DNA of 64,000 nucleotides from Candidatus Gastranaerophilales bacterium (GCA_944322945.1 CALUQN010000003.1:62001-126000); one strand, 5' to 3'; positions 40,336-49,863 are shown, counted from the stretch's first letter. Notes: generated from the sequence alone by a model not told the origin. Made by a program: numbers and translations.

Positions 40336-41796
40336 ATGAAAAAATATGAACACGCGTTCGGCAAAAACGATATCAGAGGAATTTACGGAAACGACATTAC
40401 GGAAGAACTTTACTACAATGTAGGGTTAAGCTTTGTAAAATGGCTTGAAGAAAAATCGTCCAAAACACCGTCAGATATGTGGATTACAGTGACGCGTGAT
40501 GCGAGACTTCACTCGCCGTCACTTGCACAGGCACTTGAACGAGGTTTAACTGATGCAGGAGTCAATGTTGTTGACTTAGGACTTGCGCCGACGCCTATCG
40601 GCTACTATTCGGAAGCCGCAGGTCTGCCGGAAAATGTTACTAAAGGCAATAACGTTACGGCGGCTATGATTATAACAGCAAGCCACAACCCCTCAGAGTA
40701 CAACGGTTTAAAAATGACATTTGAACGACAGACTCTTAATGAAAAACAAATCAGAGAAGTGCGTGATATAACCTTTGCAAACTGGACAGAAGCACCTTCA
40801 AACTACTCCGCTGATGTTATTAATTACGATATAATCCCTGATTATCAAGCTGATATGCTTGAACGCTTCGCAGGTATAGGCAAAGGTATAAAGGTTGTTG
40901 TAGACAGTGCAAACGCAACCGGAGGAGTTGTAGCACCTAATTTATACAAAAAACTTGGCTGTGAAGTTGTTGAATTATTTTCAGAGCCTGACGGCAGATT
41001 TCCTAACCATCACCCGAATCCTAGCGACGAAAAAACGCTTGATGCTATAAAGAAGGCCGTTATTGAAAACAAAGCTGACTTAGGAATTGCCTTTGACGGA
41101 GACAGTGACAGAATAGGTGTAATTGACAGCCTTGGACACTCCATGACCGGTGACAAACTTCTTTTGATTTATGCACTTGATTTGATTGATACATGCAAAA
41201 AATCAGGTGACAAACTGCCGACTGTAGTCTCAGAAGTAAAATGCTCACAGGTTCTTTATGACACGATAAATTCCACAGGCGCGCATGCAGTTATGTGCAA
41301 AACTGGACACGGTTATATCAAAGAAAAAATGAAAGAAACAGGCGCAATTCTTGCAGGCGAAATGAGCGGACATACCTTCTTTAAAGACAGATATTACGGT
41401 TTTGATGACGCTGTCTATGCAGGCTGCAGAATTATTGAAATTATTTCAAAACACAAAAAAGCGAATTCAGAGTTCCAAATTCAGGATATGCTGAAGCCGT
41501 TTGATGCAGTGTATTCTTCAAGTGAAGTTCGTTTTCCTTGTCCTAATGACAAGAAAAAAATTACTCTGGAAGCCTTTAAATCTGCCGTAGAACATAACAA
41601 GAACCTTTTTGGCGCCGACATCAAGGATATTGTGACTATTGACGGCATGCGGATAATATTTGACGGAGGCTTTGCACTGATACGCCAAAGCAATACAGAG
41701 CCAGTGTTTACGCTGCGTTTCGAAGCAAAAAATAAAACCCAGTGCGAACAATTTGAAAACGCTATGATTAATGAACTCGAAGTGTGCTTAAAATAG
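40336..41796 (+). CDS. Phosphomannomutase/phosphoglucomutase
   Basis: 486 residues from the ATG at 40336 with GGGGAG upstream. Start FGKNDIRGIYG; catalytic serine Ser116 in TASHNPSEYNG; metal loop DGDSDR at 254-259; sugar loop GEMSGHTFF; phosphate loop RQSNTEPVFTLRFEA at the end. All four family motifs of the alpha-D-phosphohexomutases are intact. It interconverts hexose-6- and hexose-1-phosphates for sugar nucleotides used in the cell envelope. Which sugar it prefers cannot be told. Confidence 0.93.
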   Translation: MKKYEHAFGKNDIRGIYGNDITEELYYNVGLSFVKWLEEKSSKTPSDMWITVTRDARLHSPSLAQALERGLTDAGVNVVDLGLAPTPIGYYSEAAGLPENVTKGNNVTAAMIITASHNPSEYNGLKMTFERQTLNEKQIREVRDITFANWTEAPSNYSADVINYDIIPDYQADMLERFAGIGKGIKVVVDSANATGGVVAPNLYKKLGCEVVELFSEPDGRFPNHHPNPSDEKTLDAIKKAVIENKADLGIAFDGDSDRIGVIDSLGHSMTGDKLLLIYALDLIDTCKKSGDKLPTVVSEVKCSQVLYDTINSTGAHAVMCKTGHGYIKEKMKETGAILAGEMSGHTFFKDRYYGFDDAVYAGCRIIEIISKHKKANSEFQIQDMLKPFDAVYSSSEVRFPCPNDKKKITLEAFKSAVEHNKNLFGADIKDIVTIDGMRIIFDGGFALIRQSNTEPVFTLRFEAKNKTQCEQFENAMINELEVCLK

Positions 41797-41851
41797 CAAA
41801 AAAAATTTTTTCCGGTTTTAATTATACCTGAATAAAGGAGAAATTATAAAA

Positions 41852-42403
41852 ATGAAAATAACGTCTACCCCGCAGAAACAGCAATTCAACGGCTGTTATG
41901 TAATGAAAGATACAGCAAATGCTTACAAGAGATTTATAAGCGAAGCAGCACCGGGTTTGCGATTAATTGCGCCGCATCATCCGATTTTAGCAGTAAAAGA
42001 AGATTTAATTTTTAATGCAGTGCTATCAGAGAGACTTGCCGCAATTGCCGGCAAGACGGGCTACGGAAAAGACTGGCTTATTGGTAATGCTGCACAACAC
42101 GGAGTGCATATAAACCTTGAACCTTCAAATGATGTGTATGTTTTTTCCGGCAAAGATTGTGGTGAAGTAATTAAATTCAACAAATCAAAAAATTCTTTGC
42201 GTGAAAAATTTGCACAATTTTGTCATGATGTCAAAATATTCAGACAATCACGTGAGCTGCCGCCGCACTTGAGAGAGGTTGACTACGTAAACAGAAAAAT
42301 AAATCTGGCAAGAGATGACTTCCACAACTTTGCACAAAGTAAAAACTGTAAAAAGGTTAACGGACTGTCTGAACTCATGGTAGAGCTCATTAATGAACTT
42401 TAA
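41852..42403 (+). CDS. Lineage-type hypothetical protein with M-K-I...FNG start
   Basis: 183 residues from the ATG at 41852 with AAAGGAG 12 bases upstream. The N-terminus KITSTPQKQQFNGCYVMKD shares the short 'I...F-x-G' start of other proteins in this window. The middle has IAGKTGYGKDWLIGN, which is not a P-loop. C-terminal half is helical and basic. Function unknown. It precedes the ribosomal cluster but is separated from it by 228 bases. Confidence 0.7.
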   Translation: MKITSTPQKQQFNGCYVMKDTANAYKRFISEAAPGLRLIAPHHPILAVKEDLIFNAVLSERLAAIAGKTGYGKDWLIGNAAQHGVHINLEPSNDVYVFSGKDCGEVIKFNKSKNSLREKFAQFCHDVKIFRQSRELPPHLREVDYVNRKINLARDDFHNFAQSKNCKKVNGLSELMVELINEL

Positions 42404-42631
42404 CAGGGCAAATACGCAAAGAATGACGTGCTTTTTAATATTTGCTGAATTTAATGTATAAATCCTTTCAGCAGGTGCTTGCAATAAAAATTTATTCATG
42501 CTACGCTTATTCTTGTCAGAAAAGTTACTCACGAATATTTTTACCAATAGCTCTAAACAGCTTTATTTGGTGTATTCGTAAAAATAAATAAAATTTAGAT
42601 TGTATTTGTAAAAATGAAAGGTAAAACTACA

Positions 42632-43297
42632 ATGGATTTAGAAAACAAAGACGAATTAACAGTCGAAACTTCAGAAGCTTCAGAAGCTGCAGAAGAAGTT
42701 ACTGCCGTTGAAACAGAAGTTGCCGCAGAAGAAGCAGCACCGGCAGAAGAAACACAAAGACCGGCAAGACGCGGCCGCGGTAAAAAACAAAAAATTGAAA
42801 CACACGAAGAAAAACCACAGAGCGAATGGACAGAACGTGTTGTTCAAATCCGCCGTGTAACAAAAGTTGTAAAAGGCGGTAAGAAATTAAGCTTCCGCGC
42901 TATCGTTATCGTCGGCAACCAAAAAGGGCAGGTAGGTATCGGATGTGCGAAAGCTTCTGAAGTTATCATTGCTATCCAAAAAGCAATTGCAGACGGCAGA
43001 AAAAATCTTATCACTGTTCCGGTATTCAAAACAACAATTCCGCACCCGATTACAGGACGTTCAGGTGCTGGCGCTGTTATGCTGAAACCGGCTTCACAAG
43101 GTACAGGTATTATCGCCGGCGGTGCTGTACGTTTGGTACTTGAACTTGCAGGTATTGAAAATATCCTTTCAAAATCTTTAGGTTCAAAATCTCCGCTCAA
43201 CGCTGCTAATGCAACTATTGACGCACTGAAAAAACTCACTCCGTTCTCTGAAGTTGCTAAAAAACGCGGCTTGACTATGGCTGAATTGTTGAATTAG
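42632..43297 (+). CDS. rpsE: 30S ribosomal protein S5
   Basis: 221 residues from the ATG at 42632 (AAAGG upstream); an ATG at 42614 would add 6 residues. Residues from about 72 ([20 protein letters not shown]) are standard S5, including [23 protein letters not shown] and [12 protein letters not shown]. Before it stands a Glu/Ala-rich extension of about 70 residues with a basic end ([10 protein letters not shown]), longer than in E. coli S5. Usually rplR (L18) precedes rpsE; here the preceding gene is unrelated, so the spc operon is broken at this point. Confidence 0.96.
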   Translation: MDLENKDELTVETSEASEAAEEVTAVETEVAAEEAAPAEETQRPARRGRGKKQKIETHEEKPQSEWTERVVQIRRVTKVVKGGKKLSFRAIVIVGNQKGQVGIGCAKASEVIIAIQKAIADGRKNLITVPVFKTTIPHPITGRSGAGAVMLKPASQGTGIIAGGAVRLVLELAGIENILSKSLGSKSPLNAANATIDALKKLTPFSEVAKKRGLTMAELLN

Positions 43298-43329
43298 TTT
43301 GATGAATTAAATTATAAGGAATAATAAAA

Positions 43330-43521
43330 ATGGCTAAAAACGATCAAAAACAAATCAAAATTAAACTCGTGAGAAGTTTAATCGGTTCATCAGAACCGCA
43401 AAGAAGAGTTGTTAAAGCTCTCGGTCTGACTAAAAAAGATCAGGTTGTAGAACACTACAACAGCCCTGTAATTATGGGTATGATTAATAAAGTTTCCCAC
43501 TTGCTGGAAGTAGTTGAGTAG
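43330..43521 (+). CDS. rpmD: 50S ribosomal protein L30
   Basis: 63 residues, typical size, from the ATG at 43330. Pattern QIKIKLVRSLIGSSEPQRRVVKALGL and then VVEHYNSPVIMGMINKVSHL is standard bacterial L30. Follows rpsE by 32 bases in conserved spc order. Cyanobacteria with chlorophyll lack L30, so its presence agrees with a non-photosynthetic relative or other phylum (family knowledge, not decisive). Confidence 0.95.
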   Translation: MAKNDQKQIKIKLVRSLIGSSEPQRRVVKALGLTKKDQVVEHYNSPVIMGMINKVSHLLEVVE

Positions 43522-43602
43522 GAAGCTGATTGCGTGTGCTGCAAATAATTTGCAGAGATAGTTAATAGCGAGCAATCGCATACAAGAAAGAGGAAAAATA
43601 AA

Positions 43603-44055
43603 ATGACAGATAAAATTACATTAGATTCATTAAGCCCGGCAGAAGGGGCAACACATAAAACCAAAAGAGTCGGCAGAGGCCGTTCATCAGGCAGAGGTAA
43701 AACTTCTTGCCGCGGTCATAACGGTGAAGGACAACGTTCAGGCAGCGCTTCTAAAAGAGGTTTTGAAGGCGGTCAGATGCCGTCTTACAGAAGACTTCCG
43801 AAATTGAAGGGCTTCCAAATTATCAACAAAATCAATTACGCTGCTGTAAATGTAGGCAGACTGGCTAATTTCGGTTTGACTGATATTAGCTTAGAATCTT
43901 TAATTGAAGCTCGCAGAATTCATCCGTCAAGCCAAGGCTTGAGAATTCTCGGTAACGGTGAAGTTAAAACAGCTTTGAACATCAAAGCAAATTACGTTAC
44001 ACCATCAGCTAAAGAAAAAATTGAAGCAGCAGGCGGAAAGGTTGAGTTAGTATAA
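43603..44055 (+). CDS. rplO: 50S ribosomal protein L15
   Basis: 150 residues from the ATG at 43603 with AAGAGG upstream. Starts ITLDSLSPAEGATHKTKRVGRG, with the glycine- and arginine-rich SSGRGKTSCRGHNGEGQRSG loop and a C-terminal SAKEKIEAAGGKVEL, all standard L15. The stop overlaps the secY start by one base, showing tight coupling. Confidence 0.97.
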   Translation: MTDKITLDSLSPAEGATHKTKRVGRGRSSGRGKTSCRGHNGEGQRSGSASKRGFEGGQMPSYRRLPKLKGFQIINKINYAAVNVGRLANFGLTDISLESLIEARRIHPSSQGLRILGNGEVKTALNIKANYVTPSAKEKIEAAGGKVELV

Positions 44056-45392
44056 TGGCACAAGGAATGAGAATGCCTACTACAGAAGACTTGATGTCAA
44101 TGTGGAACGCATCCGGCTTAAAACAAAAAATAATATTTACATTTCTTATGATTGCAGCGTTCAGATTCGGGGTACAATTACCGCTGTTCGGTATAAACAA
44201 CTCCGTATTCAGCACGATTGCAGGCGGAAATAATATTATCGGATTTTTAGACCTGTTTTCAGGCGGGGCACTCGGTAAGGTTTCAATATTTGCACTCGGC
44301 ATAGGGCCTTACATCACGGCATCAATCATTATGCAATTGATTTCTGTTGTTGTTCCGTCACTGGAAAAACTCCAGAAAGAAGAAGGCGAAGCCGGCAGAA
44401 GGAAACTTTCGCAGTACACAAGAGTATTTACAGTTGTACTTGCAATGTTTCAGTCTGTCGTATTTATGTTGTATTTGCACCACCTGCCAGGTGCCATTGT
44501 TCCCGGAATTAACCCCGGTTTATTCTTTATAAGTTCGGTTGCTGTATTAACAGCTGGTTCTGTGCTTGTTATGTGGATTTCTGAACTTATTACAGAAAAA
44601 GGCATTGGTAACGGCGGTTCTTTGATAATCTTTGTCGGCATACTCTCCGGTATTCCGATTTATGCGTCAAGAACCTTCCAGATGGTTGCAAATAACGGTT
44701 CATTACAGCTTGCTCTGGGAGTATTGCTTGCAATATTCTTTGCTGCAATGATTTTCATTGTAATAATGCAGGAAGCTGTTAGAAAAGTAATAATTGTTAA
44801 CCCGAAAAGACAGGTCGGCAACAAAGTTTATGGCGGAATGAACTCATATATTCCGTTCAAACTCAACCCCGGCGGGGTTATGCCTATCATCTTTGCGATT
44901 GCGATTTTGCTTTTCCCGTCTACAATTTTGAGCCTCGTAGGTCAGGCTAACTTTGCAGAAGGTCCTGCAAAAGACATGGTTATGAGATTAACCCATATTT
45001 TGAGTCCGGACGGTATTGTGTATTATCTTATGTACTTCGGTTTGATTGTGCTTTTGACATTCTTCTATGCGTCAATTATGCCGAACATGCAGCCAAAAGA
45101 TATTGCAACTAACCTCAAAAAATACGGTTCGTCTATTCCTGGTATTAAACCTGGGAAACCAACAGCAGAGGCTCTTGATAAAATATTGAGCAAAACAACA
45201 TTTATCGGAGCTATGGGACTCGGTATTATAGCATTGATACCGTCACTTGCAACGTATATCACTCACATTACGACTTTGCAAGGTATTGGGGCTACATCTC
45301 TTATCATCATGGTTGGTGTTGCTCTCGACTTGATTAATCAGGTAAGAACGCACCTGTTGGCAAGAAATTACGAATCTTTCCTGAAAGAATAA
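44055..45392 (+). CDS. secY: Protein translocase subunit SecY
   Basis: 445 residues with ten predicted membrane segments. Markers: FTFLMIAAFRFGVQLPLFGI in segment 1, FSGGALGKVSIFALGIGPYI in the plug region, QKEEGEAGRRKLSQYTR in a cytoplasmic loop and the late loop MQPKDIATNLKKYGSSIPGI-type region. It forms the protein channel in the inner membrane with SecE/SecG. Normally followed by adk and map; here a terminator and unrelated genes follow. Confidence 0.97.
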   Translation: MAQGMRMPTTEDLMSMWNASGLKQKIIFTFLMIAAFRFGVQLPLFGINNSVFSTIAGGNNIIGFLDLFSGGALGKVSIFALGIGPYITASIIMQLISVVVPSLEKLQKEEGEAGRRKLSQYTRVFTVVLAMFQSVVFMLYLHHLPGAIVPGINPGLFFISSVAVLTAGSVLVMWISELITEKGIGNGGSLIIFVGILSGIPIYASRTFQMVANNGSLQLALGVLLAIFFAAMIFIVIMQEAVRKVIIVNPKRQVGNKVYGGMNSYIPFKLNPGGVMPIIFAIAILLFPSTILSLVGQANFAEGPAKDMVMRLTHILSPDGIVYYLMYFGLIVLLTFFYASIMPNMQPKDIATNLKKYGSSIPGIKPGKPTAEALDKILSKTTFIGAMGLGIIALIPSLATYITHITTLQGIGATSLIIMVGVALDLINQVRTHLLARNYESFLKE

Positions 45393-45412
45393 TAATTTCT
45401 CATAATATAAAA

Positions 45413-45444
45413 AATGGCTCCTAGTAAATAGGGGCTATTTTTTT
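45413..45444 (+). terminator. Terminator of the rpsE-secY operon
   Basis: An 11-bp stem (AATGGCTCCTA / TAGGGGCTATT, two wobble pairs), 5-base loop and a run of seven or more T. Confidence 0.85.
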
Positions 45445-45562
45445 ACGTATTTTTAACTATTTAGTCCAATGTATAAGGTGCATCGAGATAGTAATATGTA
45501 TATGTAAATCCTCAACTCTTCTGATTGCTCAGTTTTTGCCCCTCAAGATAAGAGGGGCTTTT
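45445..45562 (+). other. Intergenic stretch with a second terminator; possible small RNA
   Basis: Between the operon terminator and the PilZ gene lies TATAAG at about 45472 and then a perfect 7-bp hairpin GCCCCTC / GAGGGGC (45538-45558) with a T run. A start near 45480 would give a transcript of roughly 80 bases. No reading frame fits. Could also be a second, back-up terminator. Confidence 0.35.
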
Positions 45563-45644
45563 CTTAACTTTCTTTAAACAATAGACACAACTTGTAAAAT
45601 AATATATAATTGTAGCATGATGTAGTATTTTGAAAGGATTAGAG

Positions 45645-46235
45645 ATGAGAGAATTACTGGAAAAAGGTCAAAGAGTTGTAATGGTTCCGCATGACTTTAA
45701 AAACGCAAACAAAGGTATAATAACTGAGGTTATGCCGGACGGGTTTACATTGCAGCTTGACTATGAACCTATAGGAATTCTAAGAAGCAACTATTGCGAA
45801 TTTTATACACAGACTCCGCACGGTATGCTCTTCTTCACCTCGTATATGAAAGAAATGAATGACAAAACTCTAAAAATCTCCAGTCCTGCCAAACATAAAT
45901 TCTTACAAAGACGTCAGTATACACGTATCAAATTCGTTGAAGATACTGAAATTTCAGCTGATTTTATCTCCCATAAAATCAAAACCCTTGATATATCTGC
46001 AGGCGGTATGAAATTTGTTACATCAGAAAACCTTGATATAGAAAAGACTTACTACATCACACTTAACCTTTCAAAACAACAAAGTATAGAGTGCATGTAC
46101 TCTTCAATCCGTGTAGAAAAGAACGATGACAAAACATACACCCACTCCGGCAGATTTGAGTTTAAATCAAACATAGACAAGATGATTTTAATCCAATACT
46201 GTACAAAACGAGCAATTGAAATAAGAAACAAGTAG
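45645..46235 (+). CDS. PilZ-domain (c-di-GMP-binding) protein
   Basis: 196 residues from the ATG at 45645 with AAAGGA upstream; an in-frame TTG at 45630 is less likely. Residues 1-85 resemble the YcgR-N-type beta domain. The PilZ domain follows with RRQYTRIKF (RxxxR) and LDISAGGMKF (DxSxxG), both c-di-GMP contacts intact. Such proteins pass c-di-GMP levels to motility or envelope machinery. The PLP-enzyme gene starts 8 bases downstream and may be co-transcribed. Confidence 0.9.
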   Translation: MRELLEKGQRVVMVPHDFKNANKGIITEVMPDGFTLQLDYEPIGILRSNYCEFYTQTPHGMLFFTSYMKEMNDKTLKISSPAKHKFLQRRQYTRIKFVEDTEISADFISHKIKTLDISAGGMKFVTSENLDIEKTYYITLNLSKQQSIECMYSSIRVEKNDDKTYTHSGRFEFKSNIDKMILIQYCTKRAIEIRNK

Positions 46236-46243
46236 GTTTTAAG

Positions 46244-47290
46244 GTGAGTTTAATTAATCTTTTCAGAAAAAGAAACCGTACAAAATTATTTACAACCCCA
46301 TCACACTCACAGAAATTTTTTATATATCACAAATTCAGACAATTCTACAGGTTTGATATATCTGAGACTGATGCGCATAATCCACAGGCTGCACTTCACT
46401 CAGCACAAGAAAGAGCCGCGAAAATATACGGAACTAAGGCGACTTATTTTTTGACAAATGGCTCAACCTCAGGCATCCACGCTGCAGTTTTAAGCTGCGT
46501 CAGCCCCGGAGACAAAGTCCTTATCTGGCAAAATGCACATAAGTCACACCTTAATGCGGTTAAGCTTGCCGGTGCAGAGCCTGTTTTTTATGAACAAATG
46601 ATTGATGATAATTTTGGGGTTCCGGTTGGCATTGATGCTGATACAATAAAGAAAGAGTTATCCGGCGAAAAAATTAAAGCAGTCATAGTAACATCGCCGA
46701 CCTATGAAGGTTTTGTGTCTGACGTGCGGGCTATAAAATCTGTCTGTGAACATTTCGGCGCGTACCTGATTGCTGATGAAGCGCATGGCGCGTTGTACCC
46801 CTTTTCGGATGAATTACCGGAGAGTTCCGTAAATATAGCAGATTTTACAATCCAATCCCTGCATAAGACAGCAGGCGGGCTAAATCCGACAGCCCTTTTG
46901 CACGTGAATTGTGATATAGATGCAAAGCCTGCACTTGATATGATAACAACAACATCGCCATCTTACCCGCTTTTAGCAACGATAGAGGCAAATATAAAAT
47001 ACCTGAACAGTGCAAAGGGAAGAAAAAAAATTGCTGACCTTATTGACGGTTTAAAACAACTGCGGCAATCCTGCAAAAATTGCGAATTTGGCGGAAACGA
47101 TATAACAAAAATTCTGGTAAAACTTCCAAAATACAGCGGATTTGACCTTTCAGAAAAATTATTTAGCAAGTACCACATTGAAGATGAAATTACCAACGAA
47201 AAATCAACGATGCTTTTATGCGGTATAGGGACTGATGCTAAAAAAATCTCCGCATTAAAAAACGCACTGCAAAATTTATCACAATTGTAA
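46244..47290 (+). CDS. Orn/Lys/Arg decarboxylase-family PLP enzyme, short form
   Basis: 348 residues from a GTG at 46244. Contains the fold-type I core: HSAQERAAKIYGTKATYFLTNGSTSG, TSPTYEGFV, DEAHGA with the PLP-nitrogen Asp, and SLHKTAGG with the PLP-binding Lys. This is the Orn/Lys/Arg decarboxylase major domain, but the family is normally 450-490 residues or more: the N-terminus starts late and the C-terminal domain is reduced to about 90 residues. The reaction is therefore uncertain (decarboxylase, or another amino-acid PLP reaction). Confidence 0.8.
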   Translation: MSLINLFRKRNRTKLFTTPSHSQKFFIYHKFRQFYRFDISETDAHNPQAALHSAQERAAKIYGTKATYFLTNGSTSGIHAAVLSCVSPGDKVLIWQNAHKSHLNAVKLAGAEPVFYEQMIDDNFGVPVGIDADTIKKELSGEKIKAVIVTSPTYEGFVSDVRAIKSVCEHFGAYLIADEAHGALYPFSDELPESSVNIADFTIQSLHKTAGGLNPTALLHVNCDIDAKPALDMITTTSPSYPLLATIEANIKYLNSAKGRKKIADLIDGLKQLRQSCKNCEFGGNDITKILVKLPKYSGFDLSEKLFSKYHIEDEITNEKSTMLLCGIGTDAKKISALKNALQNLSQL

Positions 47291-47400
47291 ATATTTGTTA
47301 ACAATTACCCTAATATATTAAAGAATTAAAGCAAAAAAGCCGATAACCATAGTAAGGACAAAAAAGTTACTAAGGAACCTGAAAGGACAAAACGTCAACT

Positions 47401-49380
47401 ATGGGAATGGCGGCATCACAAGCTAGATTACTATCAATCACATCTCGTATGTCAGACAACGAGTTGAGATCTCAGCTTATTAACAACCAAAAGATCCGTC
47501 TCGCTACAGAAAGTGCAAAAGCCAGCGAGCGGTATGTTGCTGCCCTGAATAATACAAAAATGATGTATTCTGCATACGACGTAAAAGGTAATCCTTTAAA
47601 CAAAGAATTAACATTCGCAAACTTGACAGCATACAGTTCATACAACAACCAGTACGGTTTGAGAAACCTCGCAGGTCAGCTGCTTGTATCCGAAGAAACC
47701 GCTCATAACTATGAACAGGCATACAAAACGGCTGAAGGTAACCCTGATACCACTGCCTTAGAAGAATTTTTGAAATTATACAACCTTGAAAAGAGTACAA
47801 CCTTCTTTGACGGGGTAGACACTGACATAATTGATGCATGCCTAGGCATGGACGTAGATAACGGTGATACATCAGGATTAACCGGTGCTGATTTGAAAGC
47901 AATGTTCCTTGGTGGTACAGACACTAAAGGTGTTGAGCATGAAGGCTATGACGCAATACTCTCAGGAACTGAGTATAACAGCAAATTCGAACCTTTATTC
48001 ACTGAGTATTCTGATTGTTATGAAAAATATGTTGAAGCTATGACAAAATATATCAAAACAGATAGCTTCCAAAATGCTTTTGACTTGTCCAACTTGAAGA
48101 CAAAAATTGACAGTGTAAGTTCACTGCAAAATGCAAAAGACATCGTTGATTATTGGGAAGATATGCTTACAACCGGCAAGCTCAGTCAGCTGAAAGTGAA
48201 CGGTGACACCTATTTCGGTAGTTTCATTGATGAAACACGCACTGCAGTTAATAACCTTGATATTGCAACATCAGAAGTATCAGGTAACACAATGACAGTT
48301 GACGGAGTCTTCACCATTACCTCAACAGGTATTGTTACACCTCTTGCTCAAACAGATGGTTCAAGTGTAATTATTGACAGTTCTACAAGTTTTAACTCTA
48401 CGGATAATACATCAACAGCAACAGTAAAATTGCACTACAATGACGGTGACGGCAATTATGTATCCGGTTCAGAGGAAGAATATATCATTCCTAACCCGAG
48501 CACCTGGTCAAGCGGCGGAGTTGTTCACTCGCCTACAAAATTTGATAAGGATACAGCCAAGAGTGTATTAAATTCATTCTACAACTCATTTATTGATGCG
48601 TTAGCAAGCCATATTGATATCCAAAAAGTTACCTTTGATACCAGTACAACAGAAGGTCAAAATGCACAGGCAGCAAAGGATCGCTTTATAGTAGCAGCAC
48701 AAGCACTAAGTATATATATGTTCGGTCAGGACAGACCAAATGATTATATGCAGTTAAACGACCTCGCCTTTATCTTTGAAGAAAAAGAAGCAGGCAATAT
48801 TACTGACGGTCAGAACAGCACCAACAATTTTGCAAGTGTACTTGATGTTTTAATTTTGGATGCTGTATTCAATCAATTGGGTGATCCTATTGTAACCTGG
48901 ATTGATACGACAAATCCGAACGAAGATGCTACGGCTAAAGCTCAATGGTATACAAACCTCTTTAACAGAATGCAAATCGTCGAAGAGAAAGAAAATGATG
49001 ATGGCACAATGGGCAAATCCGAAATTAAAACAAATTATCAGGTTATAGAAAACGGGCTTGCAACAAGCGCACAATGGCTGCAATTTGCCTTAGAAAGCGG
49101 TCTTGTATCAATGGAACAGGTTGACAAAGATAACAACTGGTGCTCAACTCTCTATTCTAACTGCAGCGATATCACAGAAACTACTGACCCGAATGAAGCA
49201 ACAGTTGCAGAAGCCGAATACAATGCAACAATGGCTAAAATTGAAGCTAAAGATAAACAGTTTGACATTCAGCTCAAAAATATTGATACCGAACATAATT
49301 CTCTTCAAACAGAATATGACTCTATAAAATCTGTACTTGATAAAAATATTGAACGAAACTTCAAGATGTATTCTGCATAA
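47401..49380 (+). CDS. Large lineage-type protein with MGMAASQARLLS start
   Basis: 659 residues from the ATG at 47401 with AAAGGA upstream. The first 60 residues (MAASQARLLSITSRMSDNELRSQ, then a helical Lys/Ser stretch with KASERYVAALNN) resemble, from memory, a large paralogous family in this lineage. The start recalls flagellin/hook-type helices but there is no other flagellar sign. The middle is Thr/Ser/Asp-rich and beta-like (320-400), the C-terminus a coiled coil. No signal peptide. Probably abundant and structural (inference from long leader and strong terminator). Confidence 0.7.
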   Translation: MGMAASQARLLSITSRMSDNELRSQLINNQKIRLATESAKASERYVAALNNTKMMYSAYDVKGNPLNKELTFANLTAYSSYNNQYGLRNLAGQLLVSEETAHNYEQAYKTAEGNPDTTALEEFLKLYNLEKSTTFFDGVDTDIIDACLGMDVDNGDTSGLTGADLKAMFLGGTDTKGVEHEGYDAILSGTEYNSKFEPLFTEYSDCYEKYVEAMTKYIKTDSFQNAFDLSNLKTKIDSVSSLQNAKDIVDYWEDMLTTGKLSQLKVNGDTYFGSFIDETRTAVNNLDIATSEVSGNTMTVDGVFTITSTGIVTPLAQTDGSSVIIDSSTSFNSTDNTSTATVKLHYNDGDGNYVSGSEEEYIIPNPSTWSSGGVVHSPTKFDKDTAKSVLNSFYNSFIDALASHIDIQKVTFDTSTTEGQNAQAAKDRFIVAAQALSIYMFGQDRPNDYMQLNDLAFIFEEKEAGNITDGQNSTNNFASVLDVLILDAVFNQLGDPIVTWIDTTNPNEDATAKAQWYTNLFNRMQIVEEKENDDGTMGKSEIKTNYQVIENGLATSAQWLQFALESGLVSMEQVDKDNNWCSTLYSNCSDITETTDPNEATVAEAEYNATMAKIEAKDKQFDIQLKNIDTEHNSLQTEYDSIKSVLDKNIERNFKMYSA

Positions 49381-49402
49381 TAAATATATAATCCACTCAA
49401 CC

Positions 49403-49436
49403 AAAAGACCTCTGAATAAACCGGAGGTCTTTTAAT
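49403..49436 (+). terminator. Rho-independent terminator
   Basis: A 9-10 bp stem (AAAAGACCTC / GAGGTCTTTT) about 20 bases after the stop of the large protein gene. Confidence 0.85.
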
Positions 49437-49547
49437 ATTTCTTAATACTATCTTTATACGATATAAAGATTATGTAAGGAAATCAAACTTGAGTGTTCTT
49501 TTGAATTATAATAATAACATAGAGAAAAGAAAACCATGGAGTAGATT

Positions 49548-49832
49548 ATGGAATCAGTAAATGAAATTTTAACTAAATTGGAAAATGCAGACAACGCAAC
49601 TAAAAATGAATTAGAAAACAAACTGGTTGATATAGGGACAAAAGTTCTTCCGCAATTGGTTGATGAATTACAGGTTGTAAGAGGTATCAAACGCGGTGTT
49701 GTTGCTATGACTCTTATCAGAATCGGTGATGCTTCTGTTGAATATCTTCAAAAAGCTGCCGAACATAACAAAGATTTTGAATGGGTTGCTGAATACTTGA
49801 TTAGAGAAATCAAGGGTTCAATTGCAGCTTAA
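49548..49832 (+). CDS. Small HEAT-repeat-like protein
   Basis: 94 residues from the ATG at 49548. Helical throughout, with two HEAT-like units (LENKLVDIGTKVLPQLVDEL and GIKRGVVAMTLIRIGDASVEYLQKAA). Such repeats bind other proteins. A terminator follows, so it is probably a single-gene transcript. Partner unknown. Confidence 0.7.
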   Translation: MESVNEILTKLENADNATKNELENKLVDIGTKVLPQLVDELQVVRGIKRGVVAMTLIRIGDASVEYLQKAAEHNKDFEWVAEYLIREIKGSIAA

Positions 49833-49863
49833 TTTTTCATTAAAAGCCTATAAATATTTAATC

